Shown: positions 51,919-61,127 of the stretch, one piece after another
Layout: each line of letters begins with the position of its first letter
How positions within the stretch are numbered: the stretch's first letter is position 1
Source of the DNA: Sphingomonadaceae bacterium
GTDB taxonomy: Bacteria > Pseudomonadota > Alphaproteobacteria > Sphingomonadales > Sphingomonadaceae
Assembly (NCBI GenBank): GCA_024236155.1
Contig: JACKLA010000001.1
Coordinates: 62,001 to 126,000 of the forward strand
Reading direction: 5' to 3'
DNA: 64,000 nt
Notes under the pieces: model-generated
What the model was told of the DNA's origin: nothing
The model's database searches: none
The model's input: only the letters and a program-made list of their open reading frames with translations
Program-made: the position numbers and the translations under genes

Positions 51919-53340
51919 ATGACTGCAACCGATCCCCGCGCGCTGCTTTACGGTGACAGCCTGTCACCGGACGATGCCCGGCGCATCACCGCCGATATCC
52001 TGACCCGCTGCGACGATGGCGAGCTTTACCTCCAGCATGCGGCCAGCGAGAGCTTCGTCTACGATGACGGGCGGCTGAAATCGGCCGACTACTCGCGCGA
52101 TGCGGGCTTTGGCCTGCGCGGCGTTTCAGGCGAGATGACCGGCTTCGCCCATGCGAACGAGATCAGCGAGAAGGCGATACGCCGCGCGGGCGAGACACTG
52201 CAATTGCTCGATCCGGCCAAGGGCGAAAAAGCCGCTCCACCGCGCAGGAGCAACCGCCACCTCTACACCGACGCCAGCCCGCTCGACCTTGTATCCTTTG
52301 AGGAGAAAGTCGCGCTGCTGCAGCGGATCGACGCGGTCGCGCGGGCAAAAGACCCGCGCGTGTCGCAGGTCACCGCAGGCTTCTCCGGCAGCTGGAGCGT
52401 GGTCGAAGTGGTGCGACCGGATGGCTTTACCGCGACCGATATCCGCCCACTGGTGCGGCTCAATGTCTCGATTGTCGCCGAGGCCAACGGGCGGCGCGAA
52501 ACCGGCGGCTTCGGCTTCGGCGGGCGGTACCTTTATGACCGGCTGTTCGACGAGACGGCATGGCGGCGCGCGGTGGATGAGGCAGTGGCGCAGGCACTGA
52601 CCAACCTTGAAAGCGTCGATGCCCCGGCGGGCGAGATGCCCGTCCTGCTCGCGCCGGGCTGGCCGGGCATCATCCTGCACGAGGCGGTCGGCCACGGGCT
52701 GGAGGGCGATTTCAACCGCAAGGGCACCAGCGCCTTCTCGGGCCGCATCGGAGAACGGGTCGCGGCGCCGGGTGTGACAGTGGTAGACGATGGCAGCATC
52801 GCCGACCGGCGCGGATCGCTAAGCGTGGATGACGAAGGCACGCCGACTTCCGAGACGGTGCTGATCGAGGACGGTATCCTGAAAGGATACATGCAGGACA
52901 GGCTGAACGCCCGCCTGATGGGGGTCGAGCCGACCGGCAATGGCCGCCGCCAAAGCTACCAGCACGCGCCCATGCCGCGCATGACCAACACCTTCATGCG
53001 CGGTGGCGAGGACGACCCGGCGGAACTGCTTTCGCGGATGAAACGCGGCATCTTCGCCAAGAGTTTCGGTGGCGGGCAGGTCGATATCGTCTCCGGCCGC
53101 TTCACCTTCTCCTGCACCGAAGCCTATCTGGTCGAGAACGGCAGGATCGGCGCCCCGATCAAGGGGGCTACACTGATCGGCGACGGGCCAAGCGTGCTGA
53201 CCAAGGTCGAAGGCATCGGCAACGACATGGCACTCGACGAGGGCATCGGCATGTGCGGCAAGGGCGGCCAGAGCGTTCCCGCCGGTGTTGGGCAGCCGAC
53301 ACTGCTGGTTGGAGGGTTGACTGTCGGCGGCACGGCCTGA
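51919..53340 (+). CDS. tldD: TldD metalloprotease subunit
   Basis: 473 residues. TldD and TldE form a peptidase that degrades unfolded peptides and matures antibiotics such as microcin B17. The zinc motif HEAVGH is at 254-259, within LHEAVGHGLEGDF. The downstream FTFSCTEAYLVENGRIGAPIKG segment is the conserved C-terminal block. TldE is not nearby. It runs closely behind the zinc-finger gene and may share its promoter. Confidence 0.95.
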   Translation: MTATDPRALLYGDSLSPDDARRITADILTRCDDGELYLQHAASESFVYDDGRLKSADYSRDAGFGLRGVSGEMTGFAHANEISEKAIRRAGETLQLLDPAKGEKAAPPRRSNRHLYTDASPLDLVSFEEKVALLQRIDAVARAKDPRVSQVTAGFSGSWSVVEVVRPDGFTATDIRPLVRLNVSIVAEANGRRETGGFGFGGRYLYDRLFDETAWRRAVDEAVAQALTNLESVDAPAGEMPVLLAPGWPGIILHEAVGHGLEGDFNRKGTSAFSGRIGERVAAPGVTVVDDGSIADRRGSLSVDDEGTPTSETVLIEDGILKGYMQDRLNARLMGVEPTGNGRRQSYQHAPMPRMTNTFMRGGEDDPAELLSRMKRGIFAKSFGGGQVDIVSGRFTFSCTEAYLVENGRIGAPIKGATLIGDGPSVLTKVEGIGNDMALDEGIGMCGKGGQSVPAGVGQPTLLVGGLTVGGTA

Positions 53341-53351
53341 GGGGTGCGCTG

Positions 53352-53855
53352 ATGATCTGGGTGCGTTTGCGCTGCGCGTTGCAACTCCCTCCCAGGGATC
53401 GCTGGAAGAAAACAGCCTTCGCTGTGGCCGTTGGTGCAACTGCGGTTGCAGTGTCCGCACAATTGTCCGGACTTGTCGAATGGCAACCCGAGCCTGCCAA
53501 TCTGGCAATGGCGCGGATGGCACTCGTTCTTTTCGTCGCGCCCGCACTGCTTGAAGAAGTGCTTTTCAGGGGTGTCCTGCACCCGGCATACGAAGCATAC
53601 GAAGATAGCGTCCGTTTCCCAAAGATGCTGCTTGCTGCGGCCCTCTTCGTGTTGTGGCATCCCCTCCAATATTGGACCGGGTTGGGACCGCCATGGTCGG
53701 TCGTTTTCGTGAGTCCAGCTTTCCTTGTCACTGTGACCGTCGCGGCGCTCGCCCTCGGCATCGTGCGAGAGTTCTCCGGATCGATCTGGCCTGCAGTCGC
53801 GTTCCACTGGGCCATGATCTGCGCCTGGAAATTTTCTTTTGGCGGTCCATTTTGA
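53352..53855 (+). CDS. CPBP-family intramembrane metalloprotease
   Basis: 167 residues from the ATG at 53352; earlier starts lie inside tldD. Several hydrophobic helices surround the CPBP/Abi motifs: EEVLFRGVL (Glu-Glu and Arg ligands) and a second His motif LWHPLQYW, with a final AVAFHWAMICAW. Such proteases cut within membranes; bacterial members are linked to bacteriocin immunity or prenyl-protein processing. Substrate unknown. Confidence 0.88.
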   Translation: MIWVRLRCALQLPPRDRWKKTAFAVAVGATAVAVSAQLSGLVEWQPEPANLAMARMALVLFVAPALLEEVLFRGVLHPAYEAYEDSVRFPKMLLAAALFVLWHPLQYWTGLGPPWSVVFVSPAFLVTVTVAALALGIVREFSGSIWPAVAFHWAMICAWKFSFGGPF

Positions 53856-53912
53856 ATGAGTCAGGCCCAATTCAGGCAATTGTGCTATAAGGGTTGGAAC
53901 AGGAGTATCGCC

Positions 53913-54332
53913 ATGAAACATGCACTCCCCTTCACACTCGCTGCAGCATTGCTTGCCGCGCCTGCCGTTGCCGATGAAAACGCCGAGGCTGCAGCCGACC
54001 AGCCGACCGCTGGTGAAATTGAGTTGGCCGAACTGCTCGAGGGGCGCGAAGCCGGGGAACCGGTGCGTTGCCTGCGCCACGGCCAGCGTGACCGGCTGAC
54101 CGTGGTCGACAACACCGCACTGGTCTTCCGCGATGGCAAGACGCTGTATGTCAACCGCCCCAAAGGCGCGCGTTTCCTAAACGACTGGGACATTCCGGTG
54201 TTTCACCAATTCTCGTCCAGCCTGTGCGCGCTCGACCGGGTCGAAATGCACGACAGGTTCAGCCGGATCGGCGGGCCGGTGTTGTTCCTCGGTGAATTCG
54301 TCCCCTACACCAAACCCGCCAAGGAGGGTTGA
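53913..54332 (+). CDS. Small secreted protein, first of a tandem paralogue pair
   Basis: 139 residues from the ATG at 53913, preceded by AGGAG. Signal peptide ends APAVADENA. The mature part has a Glu-rich linker then LLEGREAGEPVRCLRHG, TVVDNTALVFRDGKTLYVN and FLGEFVPY. Two Cys probably form a disulfide. The next gene encodes a protein with the same sequence order, so the pair arose by tandem duplication. Function unknown. Confidence 0.8.
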   Translation: MKHALPFTLAAALLAAPAVADENAEAAADQPTAGEIELAELLEGREAGEPVRCLRHGQRDRLTVVDNTALVFRDGKTLYVNRPKGARFLNDWDIPVFHQFSSSLCALDRVEMHDRFSRIGGPVLFLGEFVPYTKPAKEG

Positions 54333-54335
54333 GCC

Positions 54336-54749
54336 ATGAAATTCGCACCCATTACATTTGCCGTTGCGGCCGCCGCCATGCTGTCTGCCCCGTCGCTCCA
54401 CGCTGATGACGATGCAGGTGAACAGGCCTCGGAAGGCGAGGCAAAGCTGGCAAAAATGCTCGAAGGGCGCGTTGCGGGCGAACCGCAGAGTTGCATCTAT
54501 ATGCGGCCCGGTGTCGACCTGACGATCATCGATGGCACCGCGCTGGTCTACAAGAGTGGCAAGACGCTTTACGTCAACATCCCGCGCAATGCCGATGACA
54601 TCGATGATCGCGATACGCTGGTGACCCGCCGCAGCTCGAGCCGACTGTGCCGCACCGACATCGTTACGACCCAAGATAGCTCGATCGGCATGTATACCGG
54701 CAATATCTTCCTCGGTGATTTCGTACCCTATCGCAAGGTGAAGAGCTGA
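54336..54749 (+). CDS. Small secreted protein, second of the tandem pair
   Basis: 137 residues, 3 bases after its paralogue. Signal peptide ends LHADDDAGEQ. Matches its neighbour block by block: MLEGRVAGEPQSCIYM, TIIDGTALVYKSGKTLYVNIP and FLGDFVPY. The second Cys is likewise conserved (SRLCRTDI). The conserved GKTLYVN-x-P suggests a shared ligand surface. No homologue of known function comes to mind. Confidence 0.8.
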   Translation: MKFAPITFAVAAAAMLSAPSLHADDDAGEQASEGEAKLAKMLEGRVAGEPQSCIYMRPGVDLTIIDGTALVYKSGKTLYVNIPRNADDIDDRDTLVTRRSSSRLCRTDIVTTQDSSIGMYTGNIFLGDFVPYRKVKS

Positions 54750-54762
54750 CCGCGCTGGCCGA

Positions 54763-56532
54763 TCAGCCGCCGTTATCGGCGGCTGCCTTGCGACGTTTCG
54801 CCTCCGCCTTTTCGGCAAGCGATTTCTCGAGATAGGTGAGCCTGCCGCTTACCATGTCCTTTTCCAGCGGATAGACATCCCAGCGGCGCGAATTGCTCGG
54901 CTTTTCGAGCATATAGGCCAGCACGATCTTGCGCCCGTCGGAGCGCAGGTTGATCGAGCCATAGACCGTGACATTGGTCTTTTTCTCATCCTCCTCCAGC
55001 CGGGCGATTTCGGTTTCCAGCGCCGTGCGTTCGGCCGGGGCGGTAACGCCGGACAGCTTGCCGCGCAGCTTGGCCGCCTGATACCACGGCGTATCCTCGC
55101 GGCGGGTGAATTCGAGCGTGCTGCGCGAAAGTTCGGTCGAGAAGATCAGCGGGCGCTCTCCCCTGCCGTGCAGCCCGATCGCGCCCAGCGTATCGCAGCG
55201 TGGATGGGCGTGGGTTTCCTCGTCACCGCTCGAAATCACCGTTGCCGCAGGGCTGATGCCTGACAGGAACAGGTCGGTGAAATCGGCGCTGCCGTGGTGG
55301 CAGGCCTTGACCACATCCGCCCCGAACCGATCCCCGACCGCTTGCCGCACGGCAGCACGCGTTGCATCGTCGGCTGTCGCCGGTTCGACGAACCCGCCCC
55401 CCGCAGCCAGCGTCATCAGGAAACATTCCGCCGGGCTGTTGAGATCGCCGCCGAACAGCAGGCTGACATCGCGATAGACCAGCCGCAGCAACACTGAATG
55501 GCCATTCTTGGTCTTGCCCGAATCCATCTTGTCGGTCCGGGCGGCCGGCTCACCGGCGAAAGTCCTGAGGCGCGGTGTGCCGTCCGCAGCCGGTTCCACC
55601 ACCGGGCCGACCACCTCGATCACGCATTCTGTGGCATTGCCAGGCGCGAAACCGGGCAGGTAACTGCGCCCGCCGGAGATTTCCCCATGCGCGGTAGAGA
55701 GCATGGCGATATCGGGGAAGCGGCGATTGCCATTCTCGTCCACGCTCGCACGGGCAGTGTCGAGCAGGCCGGGGTATTTCTTCGCATTGCCGGTGCTCTT
55801 CTTGATCCAGCGATTGCGGTCGGCAAGCAATGCGCCAAGCTTCGCATCGTCGGTAACAAGATCGACCACATAGCTTTGCCCGGCGCTGGTCTTGCGCTTG
55901 CCCAGCAGCAGGTCCTTCGAAGTCAGCTGGTCGCCATCCGACGATACGCCGAACTGTTCGACCAGCCCGTTGTGCCAGATATGGCTCGCCTGCACCGCGC
56001 CATCTTCGAACAGGCGGCGGAAACCCTCATAGTGATCCATGTCGGGGTGGGTGATGATCAGCCCGTCGAAATCGGTATGCGCGTGCTCGAAGTTGCGGAA
56101 CCGCCACCTGAGGTAGCGATACATGTTCTCGCCCTCGCCCGCATCGATGACATATTTCTTGTCATCCGGGGTAACCAGCAAGGCCCCGTCGCCCTGCCCG
56201 ACATCGACGAACACCACTTCGAGCAGGCGTTCTGGCTGCAGGTCCTCGGGATACATGTAGCCGGAGACACCGCGCACCCGCACCGGGACCATCCCGGCAA
56301 CAAGCGCACCAACTTCCCCATGCTCCGCAGGATCGAGCGGCGGCTTGAGGTGTGCGCCATCGCCCTCGGCCACGAAGTCATATTCGGTAACCGAAACCCA
56401 ATCGCCCCACAGCAGGTGCTTGGCGCGCGTGAGCGTCAGCTTCTTCGTTCGCGAATTGCGTCCGATGGTGTGGACATGCGCAGTCGGATAGCCGGCATAA
56501 ACAATATCGCCGGGTTCGAATTCATCGGCCAT
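54763..56532 (-). CDS. ComEC/Rec2-like metallo-beta-lactamase-fold hydrolase
   Basis: 589 residues. A soluble relative of the ComEC C-terminal nuclease: VVFVDVGQGDGALLVTPDDK, GLIITHPDMDHYEGF (metal motif HxDxDH, about 160-166), LLFGGDLNSPAECF and KACHHGSADFTDLF supply the MBL metal sites in order. It lacks the ComEC membrane channel. The C-terminus (about 470-589) is charged and helical. Stand-alone proteins of this type occur in defence loci as well as in chromosomal backgrounds; this one has no obvious partners beside it. Confidence 0.88.
   Translation of the reverse strand: MADEFEPGDIVYAGYPTAHVHTIGRNSRTKKLTLTRAKHLLWGDWVSVTEYDFVAEGDGAHLKPPLDPAEHGEVGALVAGMVPVRVRGVSGYMYPEDLQPERLLEVVFVDVGQGDGALLVTPDDKKYVIDAGEGENMYRYLRWRFRNFEHAHTDFDGLIITHPDMDHYEGFRRLFEDGAVQASHIWHNGLVEQFGVSSDGDQLTSKDLLLGKRKTSAGQSYVVDLVTDDAKLGALLADRNRWIKKSTGNAKKYPGLLDTARASVDENGNRRFPDIAMLSTAHGEISGGRSYLPGFAPGNATECVIEVVGPVVEPAADGTPRLRTFAGEPAARTDKMDSGKTKNGHSVLLRLVYRDVSLLFGGDLNSPAECFLMTLAAGGGFVEPATADDATRAAVRQAVGDRFGADVVKACHHGSADFTDLFLSGISPAATVISSGDEETHAHPRCDTLGAIGLHGRGERPLIFSTELSRSTLEFTRREDTPWYQAAKLRGKLSGVTAPAERTALETEIARLEEDEKKTNVTVYGSINLRSDGRKIVLAYMLEKPSNSRRWDVYPLEKDMVSGRLTYLEKSLAEKAEAKRRKAAADNGG
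54765..54784. terminator. Perfect hairpin at the converging gene ends
   Basis: AGCCGCCG-TTAT-CGGCGGCT is an 8-base perfect stem with a four-base loop, lying within the last codons of the hydrolase gene and 16 bases from the opposing stop. No T tract follows on either strand, so terminator function is only suggested. Confidence 0.3.
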
Positions 56533-56612
56533 GGCAGACCCCCCCTGCCGTTATGCCCTCATCGACTTGGGAAGATACGCCAGCTGCGCGAGTCGCGCCA
56601 AATCCGCGCCGA

Positions 56613-57587
56613 TCAGGCGTTCGCCATCCCGTTCATCCGCGCGAGAGTATCCTCCGCCTCGTCCATGATCCGGTCGATCAGTGCCTGGCAGGTCGGGATG
56701 TCGTTGATCAGCCCGGCAACCATGCCGCACGACCATGCACCTGCTTCCATCTCGCCTTCCATCATGATCCGCGGATAGACCCCGGCGACCTGTTCGATGA
56801 TATCCTCGAACTTGAGGTCGGCACCCTTTTCCTTTTCGATCCGCAGCAGTTCCTCAACCGCAGCATTGGTCATCACCCGTTCGGTATTGCGTAGCGGGCG
56901 CATGACGAGGCGCGTGTCGAGTTCGCTCGCCGCGACGATCGCCGCTTTCACGTTTTCATGCACCGGTGCTTCCTTGGTCGCGATAAAGCGGGTGCCCATA
57001 TTCATGCCCTGCGCACCCATGGCGAGCGACGCCACGAGGCTGCGCCCATCGGCCATGCCGCCGGAGGACACGAAGGGGATTTCCAGCTCATCCGCCGCGC
57101 GCGGCAGGAGGATGAAGTTCGGGATATCGTCCTCGCCCGGATGACCGCCACATTCGAAACCATCGACCGAAACCGCATCGCAGCCGATTTCCTGCGCCTT
57201 GAGCGAATGGCGCACGCTGGTGCATTTGTGGATCACCCTGACCCCGGCATCCTTGAAATAGGGCAGCACCTGCACGGGGTTGTTGCCAGCGGTTTCGACA
57301 ACTTTCACCCCGCCCTCGATGATCGTCCGCACCAGCCCGGGATAATCGGGCGCGTTGACCGTGGGCAGGAAGGTCAGGTTCACCCCGAACGGCTTGTCGG
57401 TCATGTCCTTGCAGCGGGCGATTTCATTGGCCAGCTTCTCGGGCGTGCCCTGCGTCAGCGCGGTGATGATGCCCAGCCCGCCCGCATTGGAAACCGCCGC
57501 CGCCATCTCGGCAAAGCCGACATAATGCATGCCGCCCTGGATAATCGGATGCCGGATGCCGAACATTTCGGTGATGGCGGTTTTCAT
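56613..57587 (-). CDS. Nitronate monooxygenase-family flavoprotein
   Basis: 324 residues from the ATG at 57587, preceded by GGGGAGAG. TIM-barrel flavoenzyme: HPIIQGGMHYVGFAEMAAAVSNAGGLG at the N-terminus, CDAVSVDGFECGGHPGEDD around the middle and VSSGGMADGRSL followed by GAQGMNMGTRF for FMN phosphate binding. The central His in GGHPG is the catalytic base of nitronate monooxygenases. Relatives include 2-nitropropane dioxygenase and enoyl-ACP reductase II types, so the physiological substrate is uncertain. Confidence 0.9.
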   Translation of the reverse strand: MKTAITEMFGIRHPIIQGGMHYVGFAEMAAAVSNAGGLGIITALTQGTPEKLANEIARCKDMTDKPFGVNLTFLPTVNAPDYPGLVRTIIEGGVKVVETAGNNPVQVLPYFKDAGVRVIHKCTSVRHSLKAQEIGCDAVSVDGFECGGHPGEDDIPNFILLPRAADELEIPFVSSGGMADGRSLVASLAMGAQGMNMGTRFIATKEAPVHENVKAAIVAASELDTRLVMRPLRNTERVMTNAAVEELLRIEKEKGADLKFEDIIEQVAGVYPRIMMEGEMEAGAWSCGMVAGLINDIPTCQALIDRIMDEAEDTLARMNGMANA

Positions 57588-57672
57588 AGTGCTTCTCTCC
57601 CCTGGCACATTTGCCGAATCATGTGGCTTCCGGTCTGTCCCGAAGACAGGCGCAGCGCAAGTTTGGCTCCGA

Positions 57673-59091
57673 TCATTCGCCCCGGGCGAGGCGCAAGCCC
57701 TTGCCCGTCAGCCGAAACCGCAGGGTCATCAACAGGCCGAAAACCGGCCCCAGCCAGCAGAACACCGCCCATGGCAGGTAGGCCAGCGTGGCGACGCCAA
57801 GCGTGCTCGCCATGAACAGGGCAGAAACGGTCCACGGCATCAGCGGCTCTGTCACTGTTGCCGAATCCTCGATCGCCCGACTGAGGTTTTCCGGCGCGAG
57901 ACCGCGCTCTGCATAGCTTTGGCGAAACAGCCCGCCGACAACCAGTGCGGTCACCCCGCCGTGGCTGGTGATCCCGACCATGGTCGCGCCCGCCGCCATC
58001 GTCGCCGCGACCAGCCCGAACGCCCCGCGCACGGCGGACAACATCACCTCGAGCAGCCGGTCGAGCGCACCCGACACCCGCATGGCTGCTGCCAGCAGGA
58101 AGGCAGCCACCACATAGACCAGGGTGGGCGCCATCGACATAAGCCCGCCACGCTCGACGAGGCTTGTGACCTGTTCGCTTGCGGCAACGCCCGGGGCGGC
58201 AAGCGCCAGATCGAAGCCGCCAACGAAAGCACCTATCCCCGCTGCCGCCGGGAAGCCCTGCAAGGCGATGCCGATGAAGATCGCAACCAGCGCCGAGCCG
58301 ACAATAACCGGGGCTGGCGGCCAGCGCAGTGCAATGCCGATTATGGCAACGAGCAAGGGCAGTGCAGCCCACGGGCTGAGCACGAACAGCGATGCAAGTT
58401 CGGCGCGTATTTCACCCGCCGGACTGACCCCGATCGCCCCGCCGGGCGCCAGCAATGCATAGGCTGCGAGTGCAAGCAGCGCAGGCGGTATGCTGGTCGC
58501 GAGCATGTGGCGGACATGGGCGTAGAGCTCTGCCCCGGCACCGATCGCGGCGATATTGGTCATGTCGGACAGGGGCGAGAGCTTGTCGCCGAAATAGGCT
58601 CCCGAAACCACCGCTCCGGCAACCGGGGCCAGCGGCAGCCCCATTGCTTCGCCAGCGCCCATCAGCGCGACGCCGATGGTGCCGGCAGACCCCCACGACG
58701 TGCCCGTCACCACCGACATCAGCGCGGTTGCGAGGAAAGCTGTCAGTGCCATCCATTGCGGGCTGATAATGTCGATCCCCAGCACCACGAGAAGCGGTAT
58801 GGTTCCCGAAAACATCCAGCTGCCGAGCAGTGCGCCAATCGAGAGGAGGACGAGCAGGGCGGGCAATGCCTCGGCAATCAGCGCCCCGGTATCGCGCTGG
58901 ATCTCGCCCCAGCCATGCCCGCGCCAGCGCGCGATCACCGTCGCGACAATTCCCGCAGCAAGCAGCGCGAGCAGCAGCGGGTCGCCGCCGAAACCGAACA
59001 CCGCCGCGCCCGCAACAATCCCGCCCGCAAGCACTACGATCGGCAACAGGGCAAGCGTCAGCGGCAGAGGGGCGCTTTCGTCGTCGTTCAT
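57673..59091 (-). CDS. NhaC-family Na+/H+ antiporter
   Basis: 472 residues with eleven or more hydrophobic helices. Recognised from TGTSWGSAGTIGVALMG, ISGAYFGDKLSPLSDMTN-type motifs (VSGAYFGDKLSPLSDMT) and HGGVTALVVGGLFRQ, all family hallmarks. It exchanges Na+ (and possibly organic substrates) for protons at the inner membrane. Its start overlaps the stop of the PLP-enzyme gene (ATGA), so the two are co-translated. The third gene from the 5' end of a leftward operon. Confidence 0.92.
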   Translation of the reverse strand: MNDDESAPLPLTLALLPIVVLAGGIVAGAAVFGFGGDPLLLALLAAGIVATVIARWRGHGWGEIQRDTGALIAEALPALLVLLSIGALLGSWMFSGTIPLLVVLGIDIISPQWMALTAFLATALMSVVTGTSWGSAGTIGVALMGAGEAMGLPLAPVAGAVVSGAYFGDKLSPLSDMTNIAAIGAGAELYAHVRHMLATSIPPALLALAAYALLAPGGAIGVSPAGEIRAELASLFVLSPWAALPLLVAIIGIALRWPPAPVIVGSALVAIFIGIALQGFPAAAGIGAFVGGFDLALAAPGVAASEQVTSLVERGGLMSMAPTLVYVVAAFLLAAAMRVSGALDRLLEVMLSAVRGAFGLVAATMAAGATMVGITSHGGVTALVVGGLFRQSYAERGLAPENLSRAIEDSATVTEPLMPWTVSALFMASTLGVATLAYLPWAVFCWLGPVFGLLMTLRFRLTGKGLRLARGE

Positions 59092-60254
59092 GCCATGGCC
59101 TGCCCGAGATCGGCAATCAGCGCATCGCGCCCCTCAAGCCCAATCGAAAAGCGCAGCATGGTGCGAGGCATCCGCAATTCCTCTGCATCACCCGGATCAC
59201 GGCGCCACGGGCTGGTGACGAGGCTTTCCACGCCGCCCCAGCTGATCGCCTTGCCGAACAGTTGCAGCCGGTTCGCGACCGCGATGGTCGATGCATGGTC
59301 GGGCAGGTCGAATTCGACCGAGAACAAGCCGGAATGACCGCGCATCTGGCGGGCAAACAGTTTCGCCTGCACACCATCTGCAAGCGCCGGATGGAATACG
59401 CGGCGAACCTTCGGGTGGCTTGCCAGATGCTGGGCGATCTCCATTGCATCGGCCTGCTGCTGCGCCAACCTCTGCGGCAGCGTCATCAGCCCGCGCAGGT
59501 GGAGCCAGGCATCATGCGGTGCCATGGCCGCGCCGAGCAGCATGTAGCCGCGCCGGAATATCCGCTCGACCAGCTCGTTTGACCCAGCCACCGTACCCCC
59601 CAGCGTGTCCGAATGACCGCCGATATATTTGGTGCAGGAGTGGAGCGACAGATCGAAGCCGAGCTCGAGCGGCTTCTGCAGAAGCGGAGTGGCCACGGTG
59701 TTGTCGATGACAGCGAATATGCCGCGTGCGCGAGCGAACGCGGCGATTTCGTGCAAGGGCAACAGTTCGAATCGCATCGACCCGGGACTCTCGCAATAGA
59801 TCAGCCGCGTCGTGGGTGTGATCGCTTGCTCGATGCTGTCGATATCGGTTGCGAAACAGCGCGAATGGCCGACGCCGAAACCCGCCAGCCGTTCAGCCAG
59901 TTCGATTGTCGGGCCATAGATATCGCCGCAAAACAGCACATGATCGCCCGCTTCGAGCAAGGCAAACAGTGTCGCCGCAATCGCGCCCATACCGCTGCCG
60001 AAACACTTCGCCGCTTCCGCCCGTTCGAGCCGCGCGATGACCTGCTCGAGTTCGCGCACAGTGGGATTCGTGCCGCGCGAATAGACGCTCACCTCGTGCT
60101 CACGCGCCTGCGCAGCGAACAGTGCCTCCAGGCTATCGAACCGGAACAGGCTCGCCTGCACCACCGGCGGCATGACCGGCCCCGCCGCATCGCCAGCGCG
60201 CAGGCAGGTCAGCCGGTCTGCCGGGTCGAACACATCGGGCGAGCCGCTGTCCAT
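59088..60254 (-). CDS. Trans-sulfuration-type PLP enzyme (cystathionine lyase family)
   Basis: 388 residues. Member of the Cys/Met metabolism PLP family: SRGTNPTVRELEQVIARLE, CFGSGMGAIAATLFALL, VIDNTVATPLLQKPLELG, and the PLP Lys in SLHSCTKYIGGHSDTLGG. The C-terminal FGKAISWGGVESLVTSPW matches the substrate-specificity region. Beta-lyase, gamma-lyase and gamma-synthase members cannot be separated by eye. Located 10 bases after a gene of unknown function and coupled to an antiporter, an unusual pairing. Confidence 0.9.
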   Translation of the reverse strand: MDSGSPDVFDPADRLTCLRAGDAAGPVMPPVVQASLFRFDSLEALFAAQAREHEVSVYSRGTNPTVRELEQVIARLERAEAAKCFGSGMGAIAATLFALLEAGDHVLFCGDIYGPTIELAERLAGFGVGHSRCFATDIDSIEQAITPTTRLIYCESPGSMRFELLPLHEIAAFARARGIFAVIDNTVATPLLQKPLELGFDLSLHSCTKYIGGHSDTLGGTVAGSNELVERIFRRGYMLLGAAMAPHDAWLHLRGLMTLPQRLAQQQADAMEIAQHLASHPKVRRVFHPALADGVQAKLFARQMRGHSGLFSVEFDLPDHASTIAVANRLQLFGKAISWGGVESLVTSPWRRDPGDAEELRMPRTMLRFSIGLEGRDALIADLGQAMA

Positions 60255-60264
60255 CGCCGTGATA

Positions 60265-61053
60265 TCAGCCCTTGGGCTTCAGAAGCTTGTCGGGGCGAAT
60301 TCGCCGGGCTTCGCCAAACAGCGAGTAGGTCTTGTTGACGTAGTTCGAGACATCGACGATCGAATCGAGATACTTCTCCAGATCGCTGGTCATCTCCTGT
60401 TCCACCAGCCGCACATGCGCACCGGGGTTCTCGGTCTCGAACCGGACATAGAACCACGGCTCACCGCGCCGTAGCTTGAGCGGCTTGGATATATCGTGCC
60501 ACTCGAAACCCCAGCTCAGCGGGCGTGGCCAGATATGGACCGGGAAACGCCCCCCCATCTGCAAGCCCGGGCGCTGTTCGGGAAACCAGTCGAGATAGGG
60601 CGGGGTCTGGACGATGTAGCACGGCTCATCCGCGACGAAGACATAAGGCGCAACGATCTGGATAATCGGGCGTTCGGGATGACGCCACTCGCTTTGCGGG
60701 TGAAGCATCATCATATTCGCCCGGCCCTGGGGACGCATTCCCGACTTCTCTCCATCGGCATCGACCATCTGCAACTGGCCATTGGGCTGGCGGGCGAAGG
60801 ACAGCGTGATGTCGATCGGGCATGGTACGACGAAATGCCGCCGGTCGAAATCGATCGCCGCAGGACAGACCTGCACCGACTTGGCCGAACCGGGCTTGGG
60901 GTCGTTGCGCGAAAACGGTTTGGGCGGTGCCCAGATCGCATCACCGCCCTGCGGGAAGCGGACCGTCCAGCCGACGGTAACAGAGCGCGACTTGCCCTTT
61001 GCCTCTCCCTCGCGCCGATCGGCATCTTCGGCAAATTGGTCTTCCCAGCTCAT
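60265..61053 (-). CDS. Conserved protein of unknown function
   Basis: 262 residues from the ATG at 61053, preceded by GGAGAG; a longer frame upstream is less plausible. Rich in aromatic and Pro residues: TVRFPQGGDAIWAPPKPFSR, VQVCPAAIDFDRRHFVVPCP, FVADEPCYIVQTPPYLDWFP and GFEWHDISKPLKLRRGEPWFY. The layout suggests a jelly-roll-type beta sandwich that might bind a small ligand. It is first in the unit leading to the PLP enzyme. Confidence 0.7.
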   Translation of the reverse strand: MSWEDQFAEDADRREGEAKGKSRSVTVGWTVRFPQGGDAIWAPPKPFSRNDPKPGSAKSVQVCPAAIDFDRRHFVVPCPIDITLSFARQPNGQLQMVDADGEKSGMRPQGRANMMMLHPQSEWRHPERPIIQIVAPYVFVADEPCYIVQTPPYLDWFPEQRPGLQMGGRFPVHIWPRPLSWGFEWHDISKPLKLRRGEPWFYVRFETENPGAHVRLVEQEMTSDLEKYLDSIVDVSNYVNKTYSLFGEARRIRPDKLLKPKG

Positions 61054-61127
61054 TGTCTCTCCATCGGATAGGAACAGCGCATCATATGCCGGATCGACGA
61101 GAACGGGCGGCGATGCAAGGGTTGCAG

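Noticed and set aside
57529..59337. Long + strand open frame of 602 codons rich in Arg/His/Gln
   Set aside because: Antisense to the NhaC antiporter gene, with low-complexity composition typical of a mirrored high-G+C frame.
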